NCBI RefSeq assembly: GCF_000430885.1 | Contig: NZ_AUMW01000014.1 | Location: 1 to 64,000 of the forward strand | Source: Desulfotruncus alcoholivorax DSM 16058 | GTDB lineage: Bacteria > Bacillota > Desulfotomaculia > Desulfotomaculales > Desulfallaceae | Direction: 5' to 3' | DNA length: 64,000 bases | Shown here: positions 15,450 to 24,373 of the stretch, in pieces | Layout of the letters: each line of letters begins with the position of its first letter | Numbering within the stretch: the first letter of the stretch is position 1 | The notes under the pieces: model-generated | Told to the model about the DNA's origin: nothing | The model's input: only the letters and a program-made list of their open reading frames with translations | Database searches by the model: none | Program-made: the position numbers and the translations under genes

Positions 15450-16282
15450 GCGAAAACATTCTGGAAAAAATTCTACGGCATAAAAGGGAAGAAGTTGCAG
15501 ATCGCAGGAAGCGCCTGCCTTTGGAAGAGCTGATAGAGCGGGTGGCTGATATGCCCTTTGCTACGGTTGGGTTCGGCCCGGCGCTGCAGCGTCCCGGGGA
15601 AGTGGCTTTAATTGCCGAAGTTAAGAGGCGCTCCCCGTCCAGGGGAATAATAACTGAAAATTTTAACCTGATGGAAACAGTTGCCGCTTACCGGGAGGCG
15701 GGAGCGGATGCAATTTCCGTATTGACAGACAGCGAGTTTTTCGGCGGTGCTCCGGAATACCTGGCCGCGGCCCGGTTAATGACCCGGCAGCCATTATTGA
15801 GAAAGGATTTTATCATTGATCCATATCAGATTTATGAGTCCCGTTTTTTAGGAGCCGACGCTTTGTTGTTGATAGCAGGAGCGCTGGCTGACGGAGAACT
15901 GGGGGAATTTATTGATACAACCCGCGCGCTGGGCATGGAAGCGCTGGTGGAAACCCGCACCCCCGGTGAAATAGAGCGATCAATAGCAGCCGGGGCGTCA
16001 ATAATTGGGATTAATAACCGGGATTTGCGGTCTTTTAAAGTAGATCTTAAAACCACGCAGGAATTGATTGGTTATATCAACAAGCCGGATATTACCGTGG
16101 TTAGCGAAAGTGGGATAAAAACAAGGACGGACGTTGAAACGCTGGGTAGTTACGGCGCCGATGCGGTGCTGGTGGGCGAGTCGCTAATGACTTCCGGTGA
16201 TCTCCGGGAAGGGGTCTGGCGGTTAAAAGGAGTTGGCAAAGCAGCAAAGGTGGCCGGGTATGAACAAAGATTACCAGGTTAA
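15446..16282 (+). CDS. trpC: indole-3-glycerol phosphate synthase
   Basis: A 278-residue (beta/alpha)8 barrel enzyme that closes the indole ring from carboxyphenylamino-deoxyribulose phosphate. Seen: IAEVKRRSPSRG (catalytic Lys), LTDSEFFGG, LLRKDFIIDPYQIYESR (catalytic Lys and substrate residues), LVETRT, IGINNRDLRSFKVD and VSESGIKT. Length is normal. It begins in the trpD stop (ATGA) and overlaps trpF by 23 bases, consistent with tight translational coupling. Confidence 0.96.
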   Translation: MSENILEKILRHKREEVADRRKRLPLEELIERVADMPFATVGFGPALQRPGEVALIAEVKRRSPSRGIITENFNLMETVAAYREAGADAISVLTDSEFFGGAPEYLAAARLMTRQPLLRKDFIIDPYQIYESRFLGADALLLIAGALADGELGEFIDTTRALGMEALVETRTPGEIERSIAAGASIIGINNRDLRSFKVDLKTTQELIGYINKPDITVVSESGIKTRTDVETLGSYGADAVLVGESLMTSGDLREGVWRLKGVGKAAKVAGYEQRLPG

Positions 16283-16880
16283 AGTGAAAATTTGTGGTAT
16301 TACCGGCGCTGATACTGCCCTGGCGGCGGTGGAGGCGGGAGCCGATGCTTTGGGTTTTGTCTTTGCTCCCAGCCGCCGCCGCATCCAGCCGGAAGCGGCC
16401 CGTGCAATTATTGCCCAGCTGCCGCCCTTTGTCGCCCGGGTGGGAGTATTTGTAAACTCATCGCCGGCGGAGATTGAGCAGATAGCCCGGTACTGCGGCC
16501 TCACTGCTGTTCAGCTGAGCGGTGACGAGCCGCCAGGCTATTCTTTAAATCTTTCTCTGCCGGTAATCAGGTCACTGCGGGTGGGCAACGGCAAGCCGGT
16601 GCCCGGCTTGAATGGCTTCCGGGCCGATGCCTTTTTATTTGATACTTATTGTGAGAAAAGTTACGGGGGGACCGGGAAAACCTTTGACTGGTCTCTGTTG
16701 GAAAATATGGCCTGCCCGAAGCCGTTGCTTCTGGCGGGTGGTCTAAACCCCTTCAATGTACGCGAGGCGGTCCGAACCGTCCGGCCATATGCAGTTGATG
16801 TCTCCGGAGGGGTTGAAACAGACGGGCAGAAGGACACGCAAAAAATCAAAGAGTTTATCGCTCTGGCCAAGGGGGTTTAA
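16260..16880 (+). CDS. trpF: phosphoribosylanthranilate isomerase
   Basis: A 206-residue (beta/alpha)8 enzyme for the Amadori step before TrpC. Seen: VKICGIT (catalytic Cys), ALGFVFAPSRRR, VGVFVN, VQLSGDE, FLFDTY (catalytic Asp) and LAGGLNPFNV, with DVSGGVET at the end. The ATG at 16260 (MNKDYQVKVKICG) gives the usual N-terminus; an upstream in-frame ATG at 16233 would only lengthen the overlap with trpC. The 23-base overlap with trpC implies coupled translation. trpB starts 3 bases after the stop. Confidence 0.95.
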   Translation: MNKDYQVKVKICGITGADTALAAVEAGADALGFVFAPSRRRIQPEAARAIIAQLPPFVARVGVFVNSSPAEIEQIARYCGLTAVQLSGDEPPGYSLNLSLPVIRSLRVGNGKPVPGLNGFRADAFLFDTYCEKSYGGTGKTFDWSLLENMACPKPLLLAGGLNPFNVREAVRTVRPYAVDVSGGVETDGQKDTQKIKEFIALAKGV

Positions 16881-16883
16881 TAG

Positions 16884-18086
16884 ATGACATTGGCATTACC
16901 GGATGATCGGGGCTATTACGGCCGGTTTGGCGGCAAGTTCGTACCCGAAACACTGATGCCGGCGCTGGAGGAATTAATCGAAGCTTACGAGCAGGTAAGC
17001 AAAGACAGCGCTTTTCAGGAAGAATATCGTTATTATCTGGCCAACTATGTGGGAAGGCCGTCCCCACTGTATTTCGCCCGCGGGTTAACCGAATCGCTGG
17101 GCGGGGCTAGTATTTACTTGAAACGGGAGGACCTTAATCACACCGGAGCACATAAAATCAATAATACCATTGGCCAGGTGCTGCTGGCCCGCCGGATGGG
17201 TAAAAAACGCATCATTGCCGAAACCGGGGCGGGGCAGCACGGGGTGGCCACAGCTACGGTAGCGGCCATGTTTGGCTTGGAGTGTGCCGTTTACATGGGT
17301 GAAGAAGATATCAAGCGCCAATCCCTGAACGTTTTTCGCATGAAGCTGCTGGGCGCAGAAGTGGTGCCTGTGGCATCGGGCAGCAAAACCCTCAAAGATG
17401 CGATGAACGAGGCAATGCGGGATTGGGTTACCAATATAGCAACGTCTTACTATTTAATCGGGTCGGTGGCGGGCCCCCACCCATATCCAATGATCGTCAG
17501 GGATTTTCAGCGGGTGATCGGCGACGAGGCTAGGCGCCAGATTCTGGAGCAGGCCGGCCGGCTGCCCGACTGCGTGGTTGCCTGCGTTGGGGGCGGCAGT
17601 AATGCCATGGGCATGTTTTACCCCTTTATCGGGGACCGGGAGGTGCGGCTGGTTGGCGTCGAGGCGGCCGGCCACGGGCTGGAAACCGGTCTCCACGCCG
17701 CCACGTTATCAAAGGGTAAGCCCGGAGTATTGCACGGTTCATTAAGTTACCTGCTCCAGGACGGCGACGGCCAAGTAGTTCCCGTCCACTCCATTTCGGC
17801 AGGGCTGGATTACCCGGGCGTTGGCCCGGAACACAGTTATCTTAAAGAGTCCGGCCGGGCCGAGTATGTTTCGGCCACCGACCGGGAGGCGCTGGACGCA
17901 TTTAAATTGCTTTGCCGCACCGAGGGCATTATCCCCGCCCTGGAAAGCGCCCACGCCCTGGCCGCAGCTGTTCGCCTGGCCAGGGAATTACCCGGGGAAA
18001 ACGTGATTATTGTTAACTTATCCGGCCGTGGGGATAAAGATGTGCATACCGTTGCCGCGGAAATGGGGGTGTCCTTAAATGACTAG
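16884..18086 (+). CDS. trpB: tryptophan synthase beta subunit
   Basis: A 400-residue PLP enzyme joining indole and serine. Seen: [17 protein letters not shown], the PLP Lys in [23 protein letters not shown], the phosphate-binding [10 protein letters not shown], and the C-terminal LSGRGDKD. The regular TrpB1 length and motifs match the partner of TrpA rather than the TrpB2 type. It overlaps trpA by 8 bases. ATG 16884 follows the trpF stop with only 3 bases between. Confidence 0.97.
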   Translation: MTLALPDDRGYYGRFGGKFVPETLMPALEELIEAYEQVSKDSAFQEEYRYYLANYVGRPSPLYFARGLTESLGGASIYLKREDLNHTGAHKINNTIGQVLLARRMGKKRIIAETGAGQHGVATATVAAMFGLECAVYMGEEDIKRQSLNVFRMKLLGAEVVPVASGSKTLKDAMNEAMRDWVTNIATSYYLIGSVAGPHPYPMIVRDFQRVIGDEARRQILEQAGRLPDCVVACVGGGSNAMGMFYPFIGDREVRLVGVEAAGHGLETGLHAATLSKGKPGVLHGSLSYLLQDGDGQVVPVHSISAGLDYPGVGPEHSYLKESGRAEYVSATDREALDAFKLLCRTEGIIPALESAHALAAAVRLARELPGENVIIVNLSGRGDKDVHTVAAEMGVSLND

Positions 18087-18903
18087 AACGGCCAATAGCA
18101 GGATAAAGGCGAGGCTTGAAGAAGTGCTTGCTTCCGGGCAGAAAGGTCTTATCGCTTATATTACCGCCGGCGATCCTGATTTGAAAACCACCGTGGAACT
18201 GGCGGTGGCTATGGCGGAAGCCGGGACGGATGTGCTTGAACTTGGTGTTCCCTTCTCAGACCCCGTGGCTGACGGTCCCACCATCCAGGCGGCCTCCCAG
18301 AGGGCGCTGGCCGGGGGCACCACTGTGCAGGGCATCATTGAAGCGGTTCAAGCAATCAGGAGCCGCAGTGACGTACCACTGGTGCTGATGACTTATTACA
18401 ACCCGGTGCTGCAGTACGGGCCGGCCAAATTTGCCGCCGGCCTGGCCAGGGCGGGGGGAGACGGTCTGATTGTGCCCGATCTGCCGCCCGAGGAATCGGA
18501 TGAACTGCTAAAGGCATTAGATAAAAACGGCTTGGATTTAATCCCCCTGGTGACGCCCAACACGCCGCCCGGGAGATTGCAAATGATTGCCGCCAGAGCC
18601 CGCGGTTTTATTTACTGCGTTTCGGTGACGGGTGTAACCGGGGAGCGGGAGAACATTCTGACCGATCTTTCCGCCATGACCGGTGCGGTCAGACAGTATA
18701 GCGAGCTGCCCGTAGCGGTGGGCTTTGGAATTTCCGGGCCGGAGCAGGCGGTTAAAGTTGCCCGCCATTGCGATGCAGTGGTGGTGGGCAGTGCCCTGGT
18801 AAATATTGTTTCCCGCCGGGCGGGCTCAGCCGGGCTGGTAAACGAGGTATGTGAAAAAGTGAAGGAACTGAAACAGGCTCTGGCCGGTCCGGAGGTGAAC
18901 TAA
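18079..18903 (+). CDS. trpA: tryptophan synthase alpha subunit
   Basis: A 274-residue barrel enzyme that splits indole-glycerol phosphate and channels indole to TrpB. Catalytic Glu lies in [14 protein letters not shown] together with the second catalytic Asp; [20 protein letters not shown] and GFGISGPEQ are the other family blocks. Start ATG 18079 lies inside the end of trpB. The DAHP synthase gene follows after 2 bases. Confidence 0.97.
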   Translation: MTRTANSRIKARLEEVLASGQKGLIAYITAGDPDLKTTVELAVAMAEAGTDVLELGVPFSDPVADGPTIQAASQRALAGGTTVQGIIEAVQAIRSRSDVPLVLMTYYNPVLQYGPAKFAAGLARAGGDGLIVPDLPPEESDELLKALDKNGLDLIPLVTPNTPPGRLQMIAARARGFIYCVSVTGVTGERENILTDLSAMTGAVRQYSELPVAVGFGISGPEQAVKVARHCDAVVVGSALVNIVSRRAGSAGLVNEVCEKVKELKQALAGPEVN

Positions 18904-18905
18904 AA

Positions 18906-19730
18906 ATGCGACCCAATTATAAACTTGTCAGCAGAGAAAGCAAAGTGGATAACACCGTTATCAGGGTGGGGGATTGTAATATAGGCGGGGGCACGCCTGT
19001 TGTTATCGCGGGGCCCTGCGCCGTTGAAGAAGAGGAAATGATGGTCAAGCTGGCCTGCAAATTAAAAAGACTGGGCGTGCACATATTGCGGGGTGGCGCC
19101 TACAAGCCGCGCACGTCCCCCTATTCTTTTCAGGGATTGGGTGTGGATGGGCTTCGCATTCTGGCAGACGCCGGGCGGGCGGCCGGTATGCCGGTTATCA
19201 CTGAATTAACGGACGTAGTGCATATCTCCGATGTCTGCCGCTATACCGACATTATTCAAATTGGCAGCAGAAACATGCAGAACTTCGGGTTACTCAAAGA
19301 AGTAGGCCGGCTAAATTTTCCGGTATTGCTTAAGCGCGGGCTCTCCGCGACGCTTGATGAATGGCTGCTGGCCGCCGAGTATATTTTGGCCGAGGGCAAC
19401 CAGGAAGTTATTCTTTGTGAGCGGGGCATTCGCAGCTTTGAAACCTATACCCGCAATACATTTGACATCAATGCCATACCTGCGGTAAAATTCCTGTCCC
19501 ACCTACCCTTGATAGCTGACCCCAGCCACGGCACGGGTCGGCGGGAACTTGTGCTGCCGGTGGCCCGTGCCGCTCTGGCCGCAGGTGCCGACGGGGTGAT
19601 GCTGGAAGTCCACCCAAACCCTGATCAGGCGCTTTCAGACGGGCAGCAGTCGCTAAAGCCGGATGAATTAGCAGCTTTTATGGGTGAATTGTCATGTTCC
19701 GCATACTTGCATACTCAAGACTCCGCATAA
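18906..19730 (+). CDS. aroF: 3-deoxy-D-arabino-heptulosonate-7-phosphate synthase (type I-beta)
   Basis: First enzyme of the shikimate pathway, condensing PEP with erythrose 4-phosphate. The 274-residue product lacks an N-terminal ACT domain or fused chorismate mutase; only a short leader precedes the barrel. Seen: VIAGPCAVE, RGGAYKPRTSPYSFQGLG, QIGSRNMQNF, LLKRG, CERGIRSFETYTRNTFD and DPSHGTGRREL (metal ligands). Placing it at the end of trpEGDCFBA feeds chorismate supply into tryptophan control: if one transcript covers the set, it would share the TRAP-type switches. Symbol follows common usage for this subgroup. Confidence 0.93.
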   Translation: MRPNYKLVSRESKVDNTVIRVGDCNIGGGTPVVIAGPCAVEEEEMMVKLACKLKRLGVHILRGGAYKPRTSPYSFQGLGVDGLRILADAGRAAGMPVITELTDVVHISDVCRYTDIIQIGSRNMQNFGLLKEVGRLNFPVLLKRGLSATLDEWLLAAEYILAEGNQEVILCERGIRSFETYTRNTFDINAIPAVKFLSHLPLIADPSHGTGRRELVLPVARAALAAGADGVMLEVHPNPDQALSDGQQSLKPDELAAFMGELSCSAYLHTQDSA

Positions 19731-19739
19731 TAATCTTGT

Positions 19740-20180
19740 TTATATGCGAATCTTTAATTCAACTATAAATGACTCTATGACTGTATGGGCCGTACTGGTA
19801 AGGTCGTATTCCAAGGCCTCCTTTAACGGCACCCACCGGGCGTCCATCGTTTCAGGTGATTCCTGCAACCTGCCTGAAACGTAGCGCGCTAAATAAACCA
19901 AAATCAAGAAATGATAACGGGTTCGCATTTTATCATCTGTTATTATAACGTCAACAGCATCTAACAGCTTCTCTGTTTCCACCCGAATGCCGCTTTCCTC
20001 AAACGTTTCTCTGACTGCGGCTGCCCGGGCGGTTTCACCCAGCTCGACTTTTCCGCCGGGCAAACTCCATTTGCCTGCGCCCGGTTCAAGTTTTCGCTGT
20101 ATCAACAGTATTTTGCCATTATTATTATATACCAGCGCGGACGCAGCAGGGACCGGGTGCGGGGGGTATTCAGCGGGCAT
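19740..20180 (-). CDS. NUDIX hydrolase (MutT-like)
   Basis: A 146-residue pyrophosphohydrolase acting on nucleoside diphosphates linked to X. The NUDIX box is complete: GGKVELGETARAAAV followed by RETFEESGI. Length is that of a single-domain MutT/ADP-ribose type enzyme; substrate not predictable. The open frame runs to 20234, but AGAGGTGATC lies just before ATG 20180 (MPAEYPPHPVPA), the preferred start. It converges on the trp operon, and its promoter region is shared with the divergent TPP riboswitch operon. Confidence 0.88.
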   Translation of the reverse strand: MPAEYPPHPVPAASALVYNNNGKILLIQRKLEPGAGKWSLPGGKVELGETARAAAVRETFEESGIRVETEKLLDAVDVIITDDKMRTRYHFLILVYLARYVSGRLQESPETMDARWVPLKEALEYDLTSTAHTVIESFIVELKIRI

Positions 20181-20219
20181 ATGATCACCTCTGCCATATA
20201 ATTGGGTAATATTATACCA

Positions 20220-20247
20220 TTGACTGAAAGTCATAAAACTGTATAAT
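20220..20247 (+). promoter_or_regulatory. sigma-A promoter candidate of the TPP riboswitch operon
   Basis: TTGACT 20220-20225, 16-base spacer, TATAAT 20242-20247. The riboswitch aptamer begins about 33 bases downstream. Confidence 0.75.
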
Positions 20248-20280
20248 TATCATAAAATCATAAAAATGAAAAATAATACC

Positions 20281-20375
20281 TGGGGAGCTCATGTTTTGGG
20301 CTGAGAAAGGGCTAATAGAGCACCTGACCCAATGAACCTGATCGGGGTAATGCCCGCGTAGGAAAGGATTGATGC
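20281..20375 (+). ncRNA. TPP (THI element) riboswitch
   Basis: Conserved aptamer blocks are all present: GGGGAGC at the 5' strand, GGCTGAGAAAGGG, ACCTGACCCAATGAACCTGA, then TCGGGGTAATGCCCGCGTAGGAA. A terminator follows directly, as in transcription-attenuating TPP riboswitches of Firmicutes. Genes downstream concern thiamine salvage and phosphorylation, which fits. Confidence 0.95.
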
Positions 20376-20379
20376 TTCG

Positions 20380-20408
20380 GCGCACCTGGCCTATGGGGTG
20401 CGCTTTTT
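20380..20408 (+). terminator. terminator of the TPP riboswitch expression platform
   Basis: GCGCACC and GGTGCGC form a 7-bp stem around TGGCCTATGG, followed by five T. Its place between aptamer and thiN indicates ligand-induced termination. Confidence 0.85.
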
Positions 20409-20425
20409 ATGTTTGGAGGTACTAA

Positions 20426-21091
20426 ATGCGCTGTGTTATTATAACCGGCGGCAGCGCCGGCGAGGCAAGCTGGCTGGCTGAAATAATTAAACCGGAAGAC
20501 AGAGTGATTTGTGTTGATGGCGGCGCCAGCTATGCCGCCGGTATAGGGATTGTGCCCGATATGATCGTCGGCGACATGGATTCCATTGACCGGGAGCTGC
20601 TGGAAAACTTTAGAAAATTAGGCACAGTTATTAAGGAATATCCAGTTGATAAAGACGACACCGATACCGCCCTGGCCCTGGCCGAGGCCCTGGCCGGCAA
20701 GCCCGATGAAATAATAATCCTGGGCGCTTTGGGGACCAGGTTTGATCATTCGCTGGCCAACGTCCACTTGCTGGCGGCTGCCGGGGAGCAGGGTGTACGG
20801 GCCAGGATTGTTAATGAATATAACGATATTAGTTTGGTGTACCCCGGTGAGCGAGCATTAGTGGAAGGTGAAGCAGGAGCATTGTTTTCCCTGCTGCCAT
20901 TGACGGCGGAAGTTTCAGGGATTAATGTGACAGGGGCTAAATGGCCTTTGCGCGATGCCGTATTCGCTATCGGCAATCCCTACGGAATCAGCAACCGGTT
21001 GGCTGCAGACAGGGCGGAGATAACTATTAATTCCGGCCTGCTGTTGTTAATAAAAATTAATGAGCGAGGTGGATTGCATGGCGGTAATTAA
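20426..21091 (+). CDS. thiN: thiamine diphosphokinase
   Basis: A 221-residue enzyme that makes thiamine diphosphate from thiamine and ATP. Seen: CVDGGASYAAGIGIVPDMIVGDMDSID (cited in parts: VDGGASYA, GDMDSID), YPVDKDDTDTALAL, LGALGTRFDHSLANV and GISNRLAADRAEI at the C-terminal substrate domain. Length is that of bacterial ThiN/TPK. The start ATG 20426 has SD TTGGAGG, 17 bases after the riboswitch terminator. It is the first gene of the operon and makes the ligand that shuts the operon off. Confidence 0.92.
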   Translation: MRCVIITGGSAGEASWLAEIIKPEDRVICVDGGASYAAGIGIVPDMIVGDMDSIDRELLENFRKLGTVIKEYPVDKDDTDTALALAEALAGKPDEIIILGALGTRFDHSLANVHLLAAAGEQGVRARIVNEYNDISLVYPGERALVEGEAGALFSLLPLTAEVSGINVTGAKWPLRDAVFAIGNPYGISNRLAADRAEITINSGLLLLIKINERGGLHGGN

Positions 21092-21377
21092 TGTCAGCTT
21101 TCAAGTTTTGCCGCAGGTGCCGGGCGGAAACAGCTATGCGGTTGTTGACAAGGCCATTGAAGTGGTTCAGCAGTCCGGGGTCAAATATGAGGTAGGGCCG
21201 ATGGAAACCACCATGGAAGGTGAGCTGGACGAACTGCTGGATATAGTTAAGAACGCCCAGCAGGCCTGTATTGCTGCCGGAGCAGAACGGGTTATGACAA
21301 TTGTAAAAATCGACTATGCGCCACAAGGGGTGACAATGGAAGAAAAGGTCGGTAAATATAGAAATGCCCCGCAGTAG
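21078..21377 (+). CDS. MTH1187-family thiamine-binding protein
   Basis: A 99-residue protein of the DUF77/MTH1187 (YkoF-like) family, small alpha/beta domains known to bind thiamine or related pyrimidines. Typical blocks: VSFQVLPQVPGGNSYAVVDK and YEVGPMETTMEGELDELL. GAGGTGG at 21066-21072 sits at the right distance before ATG 21078 (MAVINVSF), so that start is preferred over ATG 21060 within thiN. The last 14 bases overlap thiX. A role as cytosolic or carrier-linked thiamine/HMP binder for the transporter next to it is inferred from the operon. Confidence 0.85.
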   Translation: MAVINVSFQVLPQVPGGNSYAVVDKAIEVVQQSGVKYEVGPMETTMEGELDELLDIVKNAQQACIAAGAERVMTIVKIDYAPQGVTMEEKVGKYRNAPQ

Positions 21378-22134
21378 CAAATTTACGGCCCCGCTGGTTT
21401 TTATTGTTGCACTGATTGCGATTTGGCAGGGTTTAGTGACTTTTTCAGGAATTGAGGCCTGGCTGCTTCCTGCGCCGTGGCAGGTTGCCGCTGCCCTTAA
21501 AGACATGCTGCCGCTCCTGATGTACCATTCCCAAAGTACCTTACTGGCAGCAGTTACCGGACTGGTGGCAGCTGTTTTTCTCGCCTTGGCGGTGGCTGTA
21601 CTGATGGATTCTTCCCCCTGGTTTAAGCGGGGGATCTATCCTTTACTGGTGCTGTCCCAAACGATACCAATTATCTCAATTGCCCCGCTGCTGTTAATCT
21701 GGTTCGGGCTGGGACTGCTGCCCAAGGTAATTGTTGTGGCGCTGGTTTGCTTTTTCCCGGTTGCGGTTAGTATGGTGGAGGGCATGGAAGCGGCCGACCC
21801 GGATATGGTTAATTTATTGCGGGTCATGGGTGCAAGCAACTGGAAAATAATTAAAACAGTTCGGTTCCCAGCCGCCCTGCCTTCTTTTTTCTCCGGTTTA
21901 AAGATTGCCGGCACCTACGCTGTGATGGGCGCGGTGATCGGCGAGTGGCTGGGGGCCGGCAGCGGCCTGGGAGTGTTTATGACCAGGGCCTCCCACTCTT
22001 ATCAATTAGACCGGGTATTTGCGGCTATCATTGTTATCTCTTCAGTTAGTTTGCTGCTGTTTGTATTAATTATACTTTTGGCCAGGCTGGCCATGCCGTG
22101 GTATTTTAAGGAGAGGAGCAGGAGTAATGATTAA
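21364..22134 (+). CDS. thiX: ABC transporter permease, thiamine-precursor (HMP) type
   Basis: A 256-residue inner-membrane permease with about six hydrophobic helices and the EAA loop VEGMEAADPDMVNLLRVMGA followed by FPAALPSFFSGLKIA. It belongs to the SsuC/TauC/ThiX family. The specific assignment rests on context: a TPP riboswitch, thiN and a ThiY-like binding protein in the same operon. Start overlaps the previous gene by 14 bases and its stop overlaps thiY by 8. Confidence 0.85.
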   Translation: MPRSSKFTAPLVFIVALIAIWQGLVTFSGIEAWLLPAPWQVAAALKDMLPLLMYHSQSTLLAAVTGLVAAVFLALAVAVLMDSSPWFKRGIYPLLVLSQTIPIISIAPLLLIWFGLGLLPKVIVVALVCFFPVAVSMVEGMEAADPDMVNLLRVMGASNWKIIKTVRFPAALPSFFSGLKIAGTYAVMGAVIGEWLGAGSGLGVFMTRASHSYQLDRVFAAIIVISSVSLLLFVLIILLARLAMPWYFKERSRSND

Positions 22135-23146
22135 AAAATTGGCGATGGTGCTGTTTCTGGTTTTAGCGCTGTTAGTAAGCGCAGGCTGCGCTGCCGGCAA
22201 GGAAGAAGGGGCTGCCGGCAAGGAAGATCCTGCAGCCAAAGCTGAGCCCCAGGATATAACAATAATGCTCGATTGGGTGCCCAACACCAATCATACCGGA
22301 CTTTATGTGGCCCTGGACAAAGGCTGGTACAAGGAAGAGGGCCTTAATGCCAAGATAGTGGAGCCCACCGAAGGCGGGACCACTCAGCTGGTTGCCACCG
22401 GCAAAGCGCAATTTGGAGTAAGCTACCAGGAAGACGTAACCCTGGCCAGGTCCAGTGACGTGCCGGTAGTATCAATAGCCGCGGTGATACAGCATAATAC
22501 TTCCGGTTTTGCTTCCAAGCAGGAAACCGGTATCACCAGGCCAAAAGATATGGAAGGGAAACGGTACGGAGGTTGGGGCTCCCCCACCGAGGAAGCAATG
22601 ATTAAAGCTGTGGTGGAAGGAGATGGCGGCGATTTTTCCAAGGTTAAAATTTTTAACATTGGCACTTCGGATTTCTTTACCGCCATTGACCGTGATATTG
22701 ATTTTGCCTGGATTTATTACGGCTGGACCGGCATTGAAGCCGAGCAAAGGGGCATTGACCTTAATTTTTTGGAATTGCGTAAGCTTGACCCGGCGCTGGA
22801 TTACTATACTCCAGTGTTGATTACCGGAGAAAAGCTGGCTGCGGAAAACCCTGAGCTGGTCAAAAAATTCATGCGGGCTACGTCCAAAGGCTACGTGTAT
22901 GCCGCGCAGCACCCGGATGAAACAGCACAAATACTGCTCAAATATGCGCCTGAATCGGATAAAAAACTGGTGCTGGCCAGCCAAAAGTATCTCAGCCCCC
23001 GCTATCAGGATGATGCACCTCGCTGGGGTGAACAAAAGGGCGAAGTATGGGAGCGTTACGCCAGGTGGATGTATGAGCGCAAACTGCTACCCAAAATGAT
23101 AGATACGGATAAGGCGTACACCAACGAGTTTTTGCCGGAGAAATAA
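22127..23146 (+). CDS. thiY: ABC transporter substrate-binding lipoprotein, HMP/formylaminopyrimidine type
   Basis: A 339-residue NMT1/THI5-like binding protein that captures a thiamine pyrimidine precursor outside the membrane. The lipobox LVSAGC (Cys21) marks lipoprotein processing, probably by the Lgt seen here. The mature domain begins ITIMLDWVPNTNHTGLYVAL, the ThiY/THI5 hallmark, with EPTEGGTTQLVATGKAQFGV following. An Ala/Gly/Lys/Glu-rich tether (AAGKEEGAAGKEDPAAKAEP) links lipid anchor and domain. Start ATG 22127 overlaps thiX. A dispersed repeat separates its stop from thiZ. Confidence 0.88.
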   Translation: MIKKLAMVLFLVLALLVSAGCAAGKEEGAAGKEDPAAKAEPQDITIMLDWVPNTNHTGLYVALDKGWYKEEGLNAKIVEPTEGGTTQLVATGKAQFGVSYQEDVTLARSSDVPVVSIAAVIQHNTSGFASKQETGITRPKDMEGKRYGGWGSPTEEAMIKAVVEGDGGDFSKVKIFNIGTSDFFTAIDRDIDFAWIYYGWTGIEAEQRGIDLNFLELRKLDPALDYYTPVLITGEKLAAENPELVKKFMRATSKGYVYAAQHPDETAQILLKYAPESDKKLVLASQKYLSPRYQDDAPRWGEQKGEVWERYARWMYERKLLPKMIDTDKAYTNEFLPEK

Positions 23147-23184
23147 GGAACGGGGACACATCTCCCTGACCCCGGAGGAGGGGG
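23146..23184 (+). repeat. dispersed palindromic repeat copy between thiY and thiZ
   Basis: ACGGGGACACATCTCC, then GACCCCGGAGGAGGGGG. The left arm matches the repeats at 11887 and 25440; the right arm is diverged. It begins right after the thiY stop, and its GGAGGAGG segment lies 6-9 bases before the TTG start of thiZ, so it appears to serve as that gene's ribosome-binding site. Confidence 0.65.
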
Positions 23185-23188
23185 ATAG

Positions 23189-23935
23189 TTGGGAATTATA
23201 TTGGAGGATGTTGGGAAGTCGTATGAGGTGGACGGCAAGCGGCTGGTTGTATTGGACGGGGTGTCGGCGGAGATAGGGCAAGGGGAGTTCGTTAGTTTGA
23301 TCGGGCCCAGCGGCTGCGGAAAAAGCACCTTGTTCAATATTATCTGCGGCCTGGCCGAGCCCGACCGGGGCAAAGTGCTGTTTGACGGCCGGGAAGGAGT
23401 AGGCGCAGGGGAAGTTGTCTCCTACATGCCGCAAAAAGACCTGCTGCTGCCGTGGCGGTCGCTGCTTGACAATGTAATCCTGGCCCGGGAGGTGGACGGG
23501 ATGAACAGGGAGAAGGCTAGGCGTGAGGCACGGGAATTGATGTCCCTGTTCGGCCTGGCCGGCTTTGAAAACAGTTACCCGGCCGAACTTTCCGGGGGAA
23601 TGCGACAGCGGGCGGCACTGATGCGGACGGTCCTGGCACGGCGCCCGGTCTTACTGCTGGACGAGCCCTTTGGAGCTTTAGATGCCATAACCAGGACCAG
23701 GATGCAGCTGTGGCTGCTGGATATCTGGGCAAAGTTCGGGCAGGCGATTTTTTTCGTTACTCATGATATTGATGAGGCGCTTTTACTATCCAGCCGTGTT
23801 TACGTGCTTACCCCCCGCCCGGCCAGGGTTGCACTGCATTTGGAAATAGACCTGCCCAGGCCCCGGAGCGCGGAGATTGTTACGGCACCCCGGTTCTTGG
23901 AACTGAAAAAGACCATTATGGAGGCGTTATTTTAA
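23189..23935 (+). CDS. thiZ: ABC transporter ATP-binding protein, thiamine-precursor type
   Basis: A 248-residue ATPase that powers the ThiXY importer. Walker [10 protein letters not shown] (residues 39-47), Q-loop [11 protein letters not shown], signature [13 protein letters not shown], Walker [13 protein letters not shown] and the switch His in [12 protein letters not shown] are all intact. Start: TTG 23189 behind GGAGGAGGGGG; no better ATG lies near. It overlaps the convergent YaiI gene by 9 bases at its 3' end. Operon position after thiY supports the substrate assignment. Confidence 0.9.
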   Translation: MGIILEDVGKSYEVDGKRLVVLDGVSAEIGQGEFVSLIGPSGCGKSTLFNIICGLAEPDRGKVLFDGREGVGAGEVVSYMPQKDLLLPWRSLLDNVILAREVDGMNREKARREARELMSLFGLAGFENSYPAELSGGMRQRAALMRTVLARRPVLLLDEPFGALDAITRTRMQLWLLDIWAKFGQAIFFVTHDIDEALLLSSRVYVLTPRPARVALHLEIDLPRPRSAEIVTAPRFLELKKTIMEALF

Positions 23936-24373
23936 AAGTTTTATTTCCAGGATTACCCTGCGCAATGCGGCGGCGAAACGTTCATCATCGTTCGTTGTGC
24001 GCTTGCGGGGCCCTTTGGTTTGCCTACCGCTCCTGCGCCAACGGGCTTTAAGCTCGCGTTCCTCCAATAAAAATTCAATGGTATCTTGGCGATAAATCCT
24101 GCCGGCAGGGGAAACGGCCGCCGCGTGTTTGCCCAGCACCAGTGCGGCCAGCCCCCAGTCCTGGGTTATGACGATATCCCCGGATTGGGTCATGTTAATT
24201 ACCGCCAGGTCTGTTTCCTGGGGGCCGTTTCCCACAGTGGTATGATGGTCGGATATTATGTTGTGGTTGAAGCTGGCCACAGTATGCAGCAAAAGCCCGT
24301 ATTCGCGCGCCACCTGTGCGCATATCTGTAGAACCTGCCTGGGACAAGCGTCGGCGTCAATAATAATTTTCAT
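23927..24373 (-). CDS. YaiI/YqxD family (DUF188) protein
   Basis: A 148-residue UPF0178 protein related to PIN-like nucleases. Signature blocks: [14 protein letters not shown] at the N-terminus, [30 protein letters not shown] in the middle (ITQDWGLA), and [13 protein letters not shown] near the end. Acidic residues in the D.DA.P and D...I.QD blocks resemble a metal-binding nuclease site, but no function is proven for the family. ATG 24373 overlaps the degV-type stop by one base (TAATG), so translation is coupled to that gene. Confidence 0.88.
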   Translation of the reverse strand: MKIIIDADACPRQVLQICAQVAREYGLLLHTVASFNHNIISDHHTTVGNGPQETDLAVINMTQSGDIVITQDWGLAALVLGKHAAAVSPAGRIYRQDTIEFLLEERELKARWRRSGRQTKGPRKRTTNDDERFAAALRRVILEIKLLK

